Source: an uncultured Clostridium sp. (GTDB lineage: Bacteria > Bacillota > Clostridia > TANB77 > CAG-508). Taken from it: a DNA stretch of 56,997 nt. Positions 1 to 7,233 of the stretch are shown in pieces (position 1 is the stretch's first letter; every line of letters starts with the position of its first letter). The stretch covers positions 1 through 56,997 of the forward strand of contig CAMMTN010000012.1 of assembly GCA_946499885.1 (NCBI GenBank), read 5' to 3'. Both the position numbers and the translations under genes were made by a program. The notes under the pieces are model-generated. The model saw nothing but the letters and a program-made list of their open reading frames with translations, was not told where the DNA came from and did no database searches.

Positions 1-136
1 GAAAGTTTTGACAAAGTAAAAGAAAAATGTTACAATTATGTTACAAAAATATTACGATTATATTAAATTTTTGGAAAAACTATTGAAAAAAAATAGATTT
101 TATTATATAAAAGATACAAATGAAATATAAATTAAA

Positions 137-155
137 GCAAGGAATAAATCCTTGC
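137..155 (-). terminator. Hairpin terminator of the 53-aa membrane peptide
   Basis: A 7-bp stem (137-143 with 149-155, GCAAGGA/TCCTTGC) with a 5-nt loop is followed on the minus strand by a T-rich stretch. It lies 22 nt beyond the stop of the minus-strand gene ending at 178. Confidence 0.6.
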
Positions 156-177
156 GAAAATCAATTATCTAAATTGT

Positions 178-339
178 CTAAATTGGAGTTCTGTGCATGG
201 ACTTCAATTTTTTGTTATCATCACTATATTTAATATATGTATTATAGCCTAAACTAGCTAAAAAACATAATATAATTCCAACAATTAATAGAACTAAAGC
301 TATGCCAAGAAACTTTACAGCTAATTTGCCTTCTTCCAA
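178..339 (-). CDS. Small single-pass membrane peptide (53 aa), TTG start
   Basis: I do not recognise this family. The frame opens at TTG 337-339 behind a strong ribosome-binding site (GGAGGTG, read on the minus strand) and encodes MEEGKLAVKF followed by a hydrophobic stretch of about 20 residues (LGIALVLLIVGIILCFLASL). A short polar tail (YSDDNKKLKSMHRTPI) follows, so it is probably a one-span membrane peptide. It has its own sigma-A-like promoter (489-517, minus), a long folded leader (378-460) and a hairpin terminator (137-155). A complete transcription unit of this kind around so short a frame argues that it is real. Function unknown. Confidence 0.65.
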   Translation of the reverse strand: MEEGKLAVKFLGIALVLLIVGIILCFLASLGYNTYIKYSDDNKKLKSMHRTPI

Positions 340-377
340 AATATTCACCTCCAATTAGTAAAACTTAAACTGCAACT

Positions 378-460
378 TTGTGGGTGCAGTCTATCAACAG
401 TTGTGAAAGATATACTGCCTTACAATCAGCAGTAACAACTGCTGATTAATACACCCACAA
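378..460 (-). promoter_or_regulatory. Three-way-junction structured 5' leader, unknown class
   Basis: Three perfect or near-perfect stems nest here. The closing stem is 378-386 with 452-460 (9 bp, TTGTGGGTG/CACCCACAA). Arm one is 387-395 with 409-417 (8 of 9 pairs). Arm two is 424-432 with 439-447 (9 bp, AATCAGCAG/CTGCTGATT). The two apical loops contain TTGT and ACAA, which could kiss. The layout resembles a purine-riboswitch scaffold, but I do not see the conserved junction bases of that class. It lies between the minus promoter 489-517 and the TTG start at 339, so it would be transcribed as that gene's leader. Confidence 0.6.
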
Positions 461-488
461 TTTTAGAGGCGATTAGATAATTTTATAT

Positions 489-517
489 AATATATCATTT
501 TTTAACCAATTAATCAA
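489..517 (-). promoter_or_regulatory. Sigma-A-like promoter of the 53-aa peptide unit
   Basis: On the minus strand TTGATT (512-517) is separated by exactly 17 nt from TATATT (489-494). The predicted transcript would begin near 482 and include the folded leader at 378-460. Confidence 0.55.
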
Positions 518-617
518 TACTGAAGTAAAATAAATTTGTTTTTTCTTTTTATACTGACACATTTCGACACAACTATTTAACATAATATGCTATAATAAAG
601 AAAAAGGAGTGTTGCTT

Positions 618-791
618 ATGGAGAAATATTTCAAACAAGCAATACAAAGGATGAGAAGTTTAAAAGAGACAGTTTCAGAAAGAGAATGGAACAGCATAGC
701 AAAGAAAGAAAATCTATTATCAAGTGAGAGTATAAAGTACATATCTAAAAAAGACTTTATAACATTACAAAAGGAAGTGAGAGCTAGTTAA
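618..791 (+). CDS. Small hypothetical protein (57 aa)
   Basis: ATG at 618 is preceded by GGAG at 606-609 with 8-nt spacing; a GTG at 609 in the same frame overlaps that ribosome-binding site and is less likely. The product is charged and probably helical (MEKYFKQAIQRMRSLKE...). A middle block, WNSIAKKENLLSSESIKYIS, looks like a short helix-turn-helix-like segment, but I cannot assign a family. A TATAAT box lies at 591-596. It is followed by the gltX leader on the same strand. Confidence 0.6.
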   Translation: MEKYFKQAIQRMRSLKETVSEREWNSIAKKENLLSSESIKYISKKDFITLQKEVRAS

Positions 792-821
792 TCTAGCTCT
801 TAAAGAAGGTCTTGACAAATA

Positions 822-830
822 TGTTATAAT
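822..830 (+). promoter_or_regulatory. Extended -10 promoter of gltX
   Basis: TGTTATAAT gives an extended -10 (TG at 822-823, TATAAT at 825-830). A TTGACA at 812-817 is too close to serve as the -35 of this box. Two direct copies of TGTTATTAA (836-844 and 847-855) follow. Transcription from here would produce a leader of about 180 nt before gltX. Confidence 0.4.
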
Positions 831-853
831 TTAATTGTTATTAATTTGTTATT

Positions 854-938
854 AACCGTGTAAAATTTTATAGTTTTCAATAGGACATAAGTAGAACGTA
901 TTTCCTTAGAGTATCAATAAAAGGCACGGTTCTCTAAG
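854..938 (+). promoter_or_regulatory. Pseudoknot-forming leader upstream of gltX, unknown class
   Basis: Two perfect 7-bp helices interleave: AACCGTG 854-860 with CACGGTT 925-931, and CTTAGAG 905-911 with CTCTAAG 932-938. Their 3' strands abut at 931/932, so the helices could stack coaxially as an H-type pseudoknot. A competing hairpin, AGGACATA with TATTTCCT (about 883-906), overlaps the first strand of the second helix, which suggests a switch. There is no T-box sequence. I cannot match it to a known riboswitch class. Confidence 0.5.
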
Positions 939-1015
939 AAAAGAAAATTTTATAAAAAATTATGAACTGATACTACCAATTATTATGGAAGTATAGAAAA
1001 AAGAGAGGTAAAGTT

Positions 1016-2668
1016 ATGAATTATAAAGATTTAGCAGATTTAATATTTCCAAATGCAAAGGAAATATCATATTATGAAGAAAAATATCCAGAAAGAGAGT
1101 TAACAGAAGGAGCAGTAGTTTCAAGATTTGCACCAAGTCCAACAGGATTTGTGCATATAGGTGGATTATATCAATCATTAGTTGCACTTGAAATGACTAA
1201 AAAAACAAAAGGAGTATTTTTCTTAAGAGTTGAAGATACAGATCAAAAAAGAGAAGTAGAAAATGGAGTAACGGATATAGTAAATTCATTAAAAGATTTT
1301 AATATGGCTCCAGATGAAGGCATGATAACAGAAACAGAAGAAATAGGAAAATATGGGCCATATAAACAATCTTTAAGGAAAGATATTTATGAGTCTTATG
1401 CTAAATATTTATTAGAGCAAGGTAAGGCGTATCCATGTTTTTGCACTCCAGAAGAAGTTGATGAAATTAGAAAAAAACAAGAGGCTGCTAAAATAAGACC
1501 AGGATATTACGGAGTATGGGCTAAATGCAGAAATCTTACAGTAGAAGAGGCTGTAGAAAAGATAAAAAACGGAGAAAAATATATAATTCGTTTTAAATCA
1601 CCAGGAAGAGAAGATAGAAAAATAAAACATCATGATATTATAAAAGGAAATGTAGACTTTCCAGAAAATGACCAAGATATAGTAATTATTAAAGCAGATG
1701 GACTACCAACATATCATTTTGCACATGCAGTAGATGATCACTTAATGAGAACTACTCATGTAATTCGTAGTGATGAATGGCTATCTTCAGTACCATTACA
1801 TTTACAATTATTCCATGAATTAGGATTTAAAGCTCCAAAATATGCTCATATATCTCCAATCATGAAAAATGATAATGGGAATAAGCGTAAATTAAGTAAA
1901 AGAAAAGACCCAGAAGCAGCAGTTTCATACTATAAAGAAGAAGGTATACCAGTAAATGCAGTAAAAGAATATTTACTAAATATTGCAAACTCTACTTTTG
2001 AAAATTGGAGAAGAGCAAATCCAGATAAAAATATGGAAGAATTTGATTTCCAATTAAACAAAATGAGTGTAAGTGGTGCGTTATTTGATATGATAAAATT
2101 GCTAGATATAGGAAAAACAGTTATATCAAAAATGACAGCTGAAGAAGTGTATGAAAATTCTTTGAATTGGGCCAAAGAATATGATAAAGAATTAGAAGAA
2201 ATTTTAGAAGATAAAGAATATTCTTTAAAAGTATTTGGAATTGAAAGAGGGAATAAAAAGCCTAGAAAAGATATTTCTAAATGGTCTGATGTTAAAAATT
2301 CTATAGTATACATGTATGATAATAAATTCTTAAATGCTGATATAGCATATGAATACGGAAAAATAAGCAATAAAGAGGAAATAAATAAAATATTGCAGAT
2401 GTATATTAATGAATTTTTCGATATTAGTGATAACAAAGATGCATGGTTTAATAAAATAAAAGATTTAGCAGAAAAATGTGGTTATGCAAGAGAAGTAAAA
2501 GAATTTAAGGCAAATCCAGATAATTGGCCAGGACATGTAGGAGATATTAGTACAGTTCTAAGAGTTGCATTAACAGGCAGACAAAATACACCAGATATGT
2601 ATGAAATAATGCAAGTACTTGGAAAAGATAGTGTAATAAAACGCTTAGAAAAAGCAATAAATAGTTAA
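1016..2668 (+). CDS. gltX: Glutamyl-tRNA synthetase (550 aa)
   Basis: Class I aminoacyl-tRNA synthetase that charges tRNA with glutamate in the cytoplasm. The nucleotide-binding motifs are clear: FAPSPTG (residues 38-44) leading into HIGG (47-50, the HIGH motif), and KLSKR (about 292-296, the KMSKS motif). DTDQKRE and the HAVDDHLM block are typical of the Rossmann core. At 550 residues it is longer than the usual 470-490. It carries about 30 extra N-terminal residues before the first motif, and its alpha-helical C-terminal half is also long. ATG 1016 follows AGAGAGG at good spacing. A long structured leader (854-938) precedes it. Confidence 0.95.
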   Translation: MNYKDLADLIFPNAKEISYYEEKYPERELTEGAVVSRFAPSPTGFVHIGGLYQSLVALEMTKKTKGVFFLRVEDTDQKREVENGVTDIVNSLKDFNMAPDEGMITETEEIGKYGPYKQSLRKDIYESYAKYLLEQGKAYPCFCTPEEVDEIRKKQEAAKIRPGYYGVWAKCRNLTVEEAVEKIKNGEKYIIRFKSPGREDRKIKHHDIIKGNVDFPENDQDIVIIKADGLPTYHFAHAVDDHLMRTTHVIRSDEWLSSVPLHLQLFHELGFKAPKYAHISPIMKNDNGNKRKLSKRKDPEAAVSYYKEEGIPVNAVKEYLLNIANSTFENWRRANPDKNMEEFDFQLNKMSVSGALFDMIKLLDIGKTVISKMTAEEVYENSLNWAKEYDKELEEILEDKEYSLKVFGIERGNKKPRKDISKWSDVKNSIVYMYDNKFLNADIAYEYGKISNKEEINKILQMYINEFFDISDNKDAWFNKIKDLAEKCGYAREVKEFKANPDNWPGHVGDISTVLRVALTGRQNTPDMYEIMQVLGKDSVIKRLEKAINS

Positions 2669-2723
2669 TAAAAGAAAAATAACAATAATATGCTTATAGT
2701 AAGAAAGGGGATGTGAAAATTAT

Positions 2724-2912
2724 ATGGAATACAATATAGGAGATATTGTAAGAACAAAAAAACAGCATCCTTGTGGAAGCAAGCTATGGGAAATAACAAG
2801 AATTGGAGTAGACTTTAAGCTAAAGTGTTTGGGTTGTGGTCATACTATAATGATTGAAAGACCAAAAGCTTTGAAAATGATAGTAAAGAAAATGACAGAG
2901 GAGAGCTCATAG
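2724..2912 (+). CDS. DUF951 family protein (62 aa)
   Basis: A short basic protein with the DUF951 pattern: IGDIVRTKKQHPCGSKLWEI followed by GVDFKLKCLGCGHTIMIER. The Cys residues in HPCG and CLGC suggest metal binding or a small RNA-binding fold, but the family has no firmly established function. In Firmicutes it is a widespread single-copy small protein. A GGGGATG ribosome-binding region lies just upstream. The stop codon lies inside a strong 11-bp hairpin (2898-2922). Confidence 0.8.
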   Translation: MEYNIGDIVRTKKQHPCGSKLWEITRIGVDFKLKCLGCGHTIMIERPKALKMIVKKMTEESS

Positions 2913-2922
2913 AGCTCTCCTC
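2898..2922 (+). terminator. 11-bp perfect hairpin overlapping the DUF951 stop
   Basis: GAGGAGAGCTC (2898-2908) pairs perfectly with GAGCTCTCCTC (2912-2922) across a 3-nt loop. It contains the DUF951 stop codon. There is no strong T-run on the plus strand, so it may slow or protect the 3' end rather than act as a full intrinsic terminator. Confidence 0.5.
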
Positions 2923-2941
2923 TATTGCGGAAGGTATAGCG

Positions 2942-3169
2942 TTACAGAAGAGTACCCCCGAGATTATTCGCACTGGCCGACAAAGAAGCCAGAAGGTTAA
3001 GGTCGAAGTTCAAACTCCCAGTTCTCTGAACCAAGACCTGAGTGTCATCAGACTGACCGTCACGGCTGGGATGATGTGAAAGCACATCATACTGCTGTGC
3101 ATCCCGCAGGAAGAGTCCAGCGGAATCTGCATTAGGAAATTGGAACAGGTACGTTTTCTTTCCGGACAT
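2942..3169 (-). CDS. GC-rich hypothetical protein (75 aa), probable acquired gene
   Basis: I do not recognise the family. The frame is intact, starts at ATG with a near-perfect ribosome-binding site (AAGGAGG, minus strand) and has its own promoter (3226-3254). The product begins MSGKKTYLFQFPNADSAGLF and ends in a Ser/Ala/Asn/Leu-rich segment; it has no membrane segment or Cys. Base composition is close to 50% GC and codon use (CTG, GCC, CGG) is quite unlike the AT-rich neighbours, which points to recent transfer. It is convergent with the DUF951 gene and oriented like engB. Confidence 0.65.
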   Translation of the reverse strand: MSGKKTYLFQFPNADSAGLFLRDAQQYDVLSHHPSRDGQSDDTQVLVQRTGSLNFDLNLLASLSASANNLGGTLL

Positions 3170-3225
3170 ATATATGTCCTCCTTCCAATATAAAAATGTT
3201 ATTCATCGAGTAGATGAATATATTT

Positions 3226-3254
3226 ATTATAACAAAAAAACATAAAAAGGTCAA
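3226..3254 (-). promoter_or_regulatory. Consensus promoter of the 75-aa gene
   Basis: On the minus strand TTGACC (3249-3254) and TATAAT (3226-3231) are separated by exactly 17 nt. A hairpin, ATTCATC/GATGAAT with a 5-nt loop, lies just downstream in the leader. Confidence 0.7.
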
Positions 3255-3259
3255 CATAA

Positions 3260-3841
3260 TTAAAAGAGTTTTTCTATTTCTTTCCAAATATTTTCTGAAT
3301 AAATCTTTCTTTCAGAAGAATAAGGAAGAAAAGTAATGTCTTTTAGTGGTTTTAGTTCATTTTGTAAATTCTCGACATAAGAATCTACTTTTGTAACAGC
3401 AATTTTATCTGCTTTATTTGCAATGATAATACAAGGCCTCTTACAATCTATAATATAACGATACATTAACTTATCGTTTTCAGTAGGAAAATGCCTTATA
3501 TCAATTAAGAACACAATTAATGCAATATTCTTACTTTTAGATAAATATTCTTCTATAAAATTACCAACTTTAACTTGTTCTTGTTTAGACATTTTGCTAT
3601 AGCCATAACCTGGTAAATCAACAAAATAAAATTTGTTATCCATATTATAAAAATTAATTTGTCTAGTTTTACCTGGTTCACTACTAGTTCTTGCAAGTTT
3701 TTTTCGATTAACCATAGTATTGATAAAGGAAGATTTGCCTACATTTGATTTACCAACCAATACAATTTGTGGAAGCTCGTCATCTGGATACTGCCTTGGA
3801 CTTACTGCAGAAATTTTGAATTCTGGATTTTTTATTATCAT
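3260..3841 (-). CDS. engB: Ribosome biogenesis GTP-binding protein EngB/YsxC
   Basis: Cytoplasmic GTPase needed for large-subunit ribosome assembly. G1 is GKSNVGKSS near residue 30, followed by the Gly-Lys-Thr-Arg switch (EPGKTRQINFY), G3 DLPGYGYSK and G4 NKAD; the length (193 aa) is normal for the family. Two ATGs are possible. The one at 3841 has an 8-nt spacing from GGAGAG and is preferred; the upstream one at 3847 is only 2 nt from it. It lies downstream of serS on the same strand, separated by an inverted-repeat element (3859-3979), so both may be co-transcribed. Confidence 0.93.
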   Translation of the reverse strand: MIIKNPEFKISAVSPRQYPDDELPQIVLVGKSNVGKSSFINTMVNRKKLARTSSEPGKTRQINFYNMDNKFYFVDLPGYGYSKMSKQEQVKVGNFIEEYLSKSKNIALIVFLIDIRHFPTENDKLMYRYIIDCKRPCIIIANKADKIAVTKVDSYVENLQNELKPLKDITFLPYSSERKIYSENIWKEIEKLF

Positions 3842-3858
3842 AATCATCTCTCCATTCT

Positions 3859-3979
3859 TTGAACTTTAGGGACGTTCCTTAAAGTTCAAAATTTAAAATA
3901 TAACTATTATTAAAATAATAGTTATATTATTTTCTTTATACTATAGTATTGAACTTTAAGGAACGTCCCTAAAGTTCAA
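3859..3979. repeat. REP-like element, family 1 copy A (serS-engB junction)
   Basis: Two 31-nt units in inverted orientation, 3859-3889 and 3949-3979. Each unit is itself nearly palindromic around a GGGACGTTCC core with flanks TTGAACTTT and AAAGTTCAA. The AT-rich spacer holds a further inverted repeat (ATATAACTATTATT/AATAATAGTTATAT). The right unit, read on the minus strand, forms the last codons (NFRDVP) and the TAA stop of serS. Confidence 0.85.
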
Positions 3980-5248
3980 TTTAGAAATTCCTCCCATATA
4001 AGGACGAAGAACTTCTGGAATATTAATACTTCCATCTTCATTATAGTTATTTTCTAAGAATGCAATAAGCATACGTGGTGGAGCAACAACAGTATTGTTT
4101 AAAGTATGTGCATAGTAATTTCCTTTTTCTCCTTTAATTCTGATTCCTAAACGTCTGGCTTGTGCATCTGTTAGGTTAGAACAACTTCCAACTTCAAAGT
4201 ATTTTTTCTGTCTTGGGCTCCATGCTTCTACATCACAGCTTTTAGCTTTTAAATCAGCTAAATCTCCACTACAACATTCTAAAGTACGAACTGGAATATC
4301 CATACTTCTAAATAATTCTACTGTATATGACCATAATTTATCATACCATTTCCAACTATCTTCTGGTTCGCATACTACTATCATTTCTTGCTTTTCGAAT
4401 TGATGAATACGATATACACCACGTTCTTCTATTCCATGAGCTCCCTTTTCTTTTCTAAAACATGGAGAATATGATGTCATTGTATATGGCATATCTGCTT
4501 TTTGCAAAATTTGTCCTTTAAATTTTCCTATCATAGAATGTTCACTAGTTCCTATTAAATATAAATCTTCACCTTCTATCTTATACATCATAGCATCCAT
4601 TTCTTCAAAACTCATAACTCCTGTTACGACATCACTACGAATCATATATGGAGGGATGCAATAAGTAAAACCTTTATTTATCATGAAATCTCTAGCATAA
4701 GAAAGTATTGCAGAATGAAGTCTTGCAACATCTCCCATTAAGTAATAGAATCCGTTTCCAGCAACTCTACGAGCAGAGTCTAAATCTAAACCATTTAAAC
4801 TTTCCATTATATCTGCATGGTAAGGTATTTCATAATCTGGAACAAATGGCTCACCAAATTTTTCTATTTCAACATTTTTACTATCATCTTCACCAATTGG
4901 AACAGATTCGTGAATTATATTTGGAATTTTCATCATTCTTTCTGTTATTGCAGATGCATATTCTGTTTCTAATTTTTCATTTTCTTCAAGTTCTTTATTT
5001 ATTTCTTGAACTTGTGCCTTTATAGTTTCAGCTTCATCCTTTTTTCCATTTTTCATTAAGTTTCCAATTTCAGAGCTTAATGAATTTCTTTTCATTCTAA
5101 GTTCATCACCTTTTAATTTTACATCTCTGTTTTTTTTGTCTAATTCTAAAACTTCATCAACTAAAACAAGTTTGTGATTTTGAAATTTTTTCTTAATGTT
5201 TTCTTTTACTAAATCTGGATTTTCTCTTAAAAATTTAATATCTATCAT
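3956..5248 (-). CDS. serS: Seryl-tRNA synthetase (430 aa)
   Basis: Class II synthetase charging tRNA-Ser. The N-terminal long coiled-coil arm (about residues 25-105) that grips the tRNA long arm is present. Motif 2 (CFRKEKGAHG and RIHQFEKQE) and motif 3 (NTVVAPPRMLIAFLE) are intact. The family normally ends shortly after LRPYMGG; here the protein continues ISKLNFRDVP, whose last six codons and stop come from the inserted repeat at 3949-3979. The start at 5248 has GAGGAGG upstream on the minus strand. A serine T-box leader (5276-5525) should control its expression by uncharged tRNA-Ser. Confidence 0.96.
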   Translation of the reverse strand: MIDIKFLRENPDLVKENIKKKFQNHKLVLVDEVLELDKKNRDVKLKGDELRMKRNSLSSEIGNLMKNGKKDEAETIKAQVQEINKELEENEKLETEYASAITERMMKIPNIIHESVPIGEDDSKNVEIEKFGEPFVPDYEIPYHADIMESLNGLDLDSARRVAGNGFYYLMGDVARLHSAILSYARDFMINKGFTYCIPPYMIRSDVVTGVMSFEEMDAMMYKIEGEDLYLIGTSEHSMIGKFKGQILQKADMPYTMTSYSPCFRKEKGAHGIEERGVYRIHQFEKQEMIVVCEPEDSWKWYDKLWSYTVELFRSMDIPVRTLECCSGDLADLKAKSCDVEAWSPRQKKYFEVGSCSNLTDAQARRLGIRIKGEKGNYYAHTLNNTVVAPPRMLIAFLENNYNEDGSINIPEVLRPYMGGISKLNFRDVP

Positions 5249-5275
5249 CCATATACCTCCTCTTCAAAGATGGTT

Positions 5276-5525
5276 TCAAATAAAACAAAACCCATATGCA
5301 AAAAGCATAAGGGCGAGATTTATTTCGCGGTACCACCTTAATTATTCAAAAATAAATTGAAAACTTTATAACGCTTATAACCTAGCATCAATCGGTCTTA
5401 TTTTCATAAGAAGCTTTTAAAAGTAGATTCATAAAACATTTTAAGCTATTTACACCAACCATAGCCTCTCTAAATAAAATTAATTTTATTACTATTCTTT
5501 TATCAAACGCTTTTTAAAACAATAA
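5276..5525 (-). promoter_or_regulatory. T-box leader of serS, serine specifier
   Basis: The minus strand carries the conserved T-box sequence AAGGTGGTACCGCG (about 5326-5340), followed by a terminator hairpin CCCTTATGC/GCATATGGG with T-run. Upstream is stem I with AGAGAGG. The specifier loop reads GAA-TCT-AC with TCT (serine) at 5425-5427. Uncharged tRNA-Ser would stabilise the antiterminator and permit serS transcription. Confidence 0.9.
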
Positions 5526-5654
5526 TATTTTACCACGAAAAAATAAAAATATCAATAAAAATTTACATATTAAGTACAAAATGGGTAAAAATAGTATAAA
5601 TAATTGTGATATAATATAGTGTAATTATAAAGTTTAATAAGATAGGGGTGGAAA

Positions 5655-6470
5655 ATGTTTATAGAATTTGTAAAATTTTTTATATTTTCACTATTAATTG
5701 TGATAATTTCAAAATATATATTAGTTAGGGTTTTAAGAAATTTAGCTCAAATATTGAATTTGAAGCCAAAAACAATTGGAAATATAGCAGGAATTGCAAC
5801 TTCTATTCCTGAATTATTAACAGTTTCTTTTTCAGCATTTACAGGTTTTATAGAGACAAGTATTTTTAATGTTTTAAGCTCTAATATAATAAATGTAGTG
5901 CAGTATTTAGTAGCAGTATTTATGAATAAAAATCAAAGTAAATTAAAAAATGGTGCAATAAAAACAGATTTACTTTTAGTAATTATAACAATAATAATAC
6001 CAGTTTTTATGATTATATTTAATATAGAAAGTAGCTTTTTCTTAGTTCCTATATTTATAATACTTCTTTTAGTATTTTACAAAATAAGTATAAATGCACA
6101 TAAACTATATTTAAAGCATGAGGAAAAAGCAGAAGAAAAAAATGAGAAAAACAAAAAGTCAGCTATTTTAAATGTTTTAGGAATTATTTTATCAGGAATT
6201 GCTTTATACTATGTTGGAAATTTATTAAGTAATACACTTGAAGTTTTAGCTTTAAGTTTGAATGTTCCTGAATCTGTAATTGGTATATTATTAGGAATAG
6301 TAACAAGTATTCCAGAGTTAATAACCTTTTTTGAATCTCAAAAGCATCATAAAGAAAAAGAAAATCATGAAGGAATTGTGGAAGCGACCAGTAATTTATT
6401 GTTTTCTAATTTTATGAATTTATTTATAATACAATCACTAGGTATAATAATATTTCTAATATTTGCATAA
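5655..6470 (+). CDS. Sodium/calcium exchanger-like membrane protein (CaCA family)
   Basis: An integral membrane protein of 271 aa with about eight to ten hydrophobic segments arranged in two halves. Each half carries the family alpha-repeat signature: GIATSIPELLTVSFSAF (around residues 48-65) followed by SSNIINV, and GIVTSIPELITFFESQ (around 208-225) followed by TSNLLFSNFMNL. The central loop is Lys/Glu-rich. These features match Ca2+:cation antiporters; the actual ion cannot be told from sequence. GGGGTGG precedes the ATG. TATAAT with an upstream TG lies at 5610-5615. Confidence 0.75.
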   Translation: MFIEFVKFFIFSLLIVIISKYILVRVLRNLAQILNLKPKTIGNIAGIATSIPELLTVSFSAFTGFIETSIFNVLSSNIINVVQYLVAVFMNKNQSKLKNGAIKTDLLLVIITIIIPVFMIIFNIESSFFLVPIFIILLLVFYKISINAHKLYLKHEEKAEEKNEKNKKSAILNVLGIILSGIALYYVGNLLSNTLEVLALSLNVPESVIGILLGIVTSIPELITFFESQKHHKEKENHEGIVEATSNLLFSNFMNLFIIQSLGIIIFLIFA

Positions 6471-6527
6471 AATGTAAATTAAAGGCATATAATAAAAGAA
6501 AGATTATATGTGAGGGAAGTGAAAGCT

Positions 6528-6803
6528 ATGTATGAAGCATATATTAGAGAGAATAAGATAGAGGACAAGTCAGAAGACGAAAAAAATTTAGAATTAATTG
6601 TTAGTATAATTAAAACAAAAAATGAGTTAGATTCAGCAAATAAAAATTTTGAATTTGCAGAAGATGGTTTAGTAGATTATTATTCATATCAGATTAAAGC
6701 AAATCAAACAAAGTTAGATTATTTAATGAAAAAAGCCCAAAGCAAAGGAATTGCACTAGATATGATAAATGAGATTTATATAAGAAAAAATAAAGCACAA
6801 TAA
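6528..6803 (+). CDS. DUF2508 (YaaL-like) protein
   Basis: A soluble helical protein of 91 aa. The core DGLVDYYSYQIKANQTKLDYLMKKAQSKG matches the DUF2508 family, found next to bofA in many sporulating Firmicutes (the yaaL-bofA pair in Bacillus). The bofA-like gene indeed follows here. ATG 6528 is preferred because GAGGG (6512-6516) lies upstream; an in-frame GTG at 6510 would lack a ribosome-binding site. Molecular function is unknown. Confidence 0.75.
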   Translation: MYEAYIRENKIEDKSEDEKNLELIVSIIKTKNELDSANKNFEFAEDGLVDYYSYQIKANQTKLDYLMKKAQSKGIALDMINEIYIRKNKAQ

Positions 6804-6903
6804 GTTATCAGGTATAAAGTGCCAAAAATAGAATAACAACATTCATATTTGTCCAAATTTAATCATACAAATAAGTAAGCATATTTAAATAGAGGTGATT
6901 AAT

Positions 6904-7233
6904 TTGGACTTTAATTCAGTTATAACTTTTTTAGCATGTATAATATTCATATTTATATTTGGAAAAATATTTATTTGGCCACTTAAAAACATTTTTAAAT
7001 TAATTATTAATTCGATTTTTGGTGGATTATGTATATATATTATCAATATAATAGGAGCAAGTTTTGGATTTCATATAGGACTAAATTTGTTAACATCAAT
7101 AATTGTAGGGTTACTGGGTTTACCAGGGGCAATATTACTTGTTATTTTAAAGATTATATTGCGGTTAAAAGATAAAAACTCCTCTAAAATAAAGAGGAGT
7201 TTTATATTATTCAACTGTTACCGATTTTGCTAA
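6904..7233 (+). CDS. BofA-like pro-sigma-K processing inhibitor family protein
   Basis: A small membrane protein (about 109 aa) with three hydrophobic segments, homologous in layout to BofA, which in Bacillus restrains SpoIVFB processing of pro-sigma-K. Typical features are KIFIWPLKNIFKLIINSIFGG and the GLPGAILLVIL segment near the C terminus. A TTG start (6904) is chosen because GAGGTG ends 6 nt upstream. The reading frame runs through the intrinsic terminator at 7175-7203 and overlaps the convergent glmS end by 27 nt, so the last 18 or so residues are atypical. Confidence 0.75.
   Translation: MDFNSVITFLACIIFIFIFGKIFIWPLKNIFKLIINSIFGGLCIYIINIIGASFGFHIGLNLLTSIIVGLLGLPGAILLVILKIILRLKDKNSSKIKRSFILFNCYRFC
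7175..7203. terminator. Bidirectional terminator between bofA-like gene and glmS
   Basis: AAAACTCCTCT and AGAGGAGTTTT form an 11-bp stem with A-run and T-run on opposite sides, suited to stopping transcription from both convergent genes. Confidence 0.75.

Noticed and set aside
378-460. A known purine-type riboswitch
   Set aside because: The three-way junction and possible loop-loop contact fit, but the conserved junction bases of the purine aptamer are not present, so I leave the class open.
854-938. A T-box leader for gltX
   Set aside because: No T-box GGTGGTACC-type sequence or following terminator is present between the promoter and gltX.
1930-2436. A 168-aa minus-strand frame inside gltX
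   Set aside because: It is antisense to a well-supported synthetase gene, has no ribosome-binding site and its Ser/Leu/Phe-rich composition is typical of the reverse complement of AT-rich coding DNA.
4708-5025. A 105-aa plus-strand frame within serS
   Set aside because: It is antisense to the serS coding region and lacks a ribosome-binding site.
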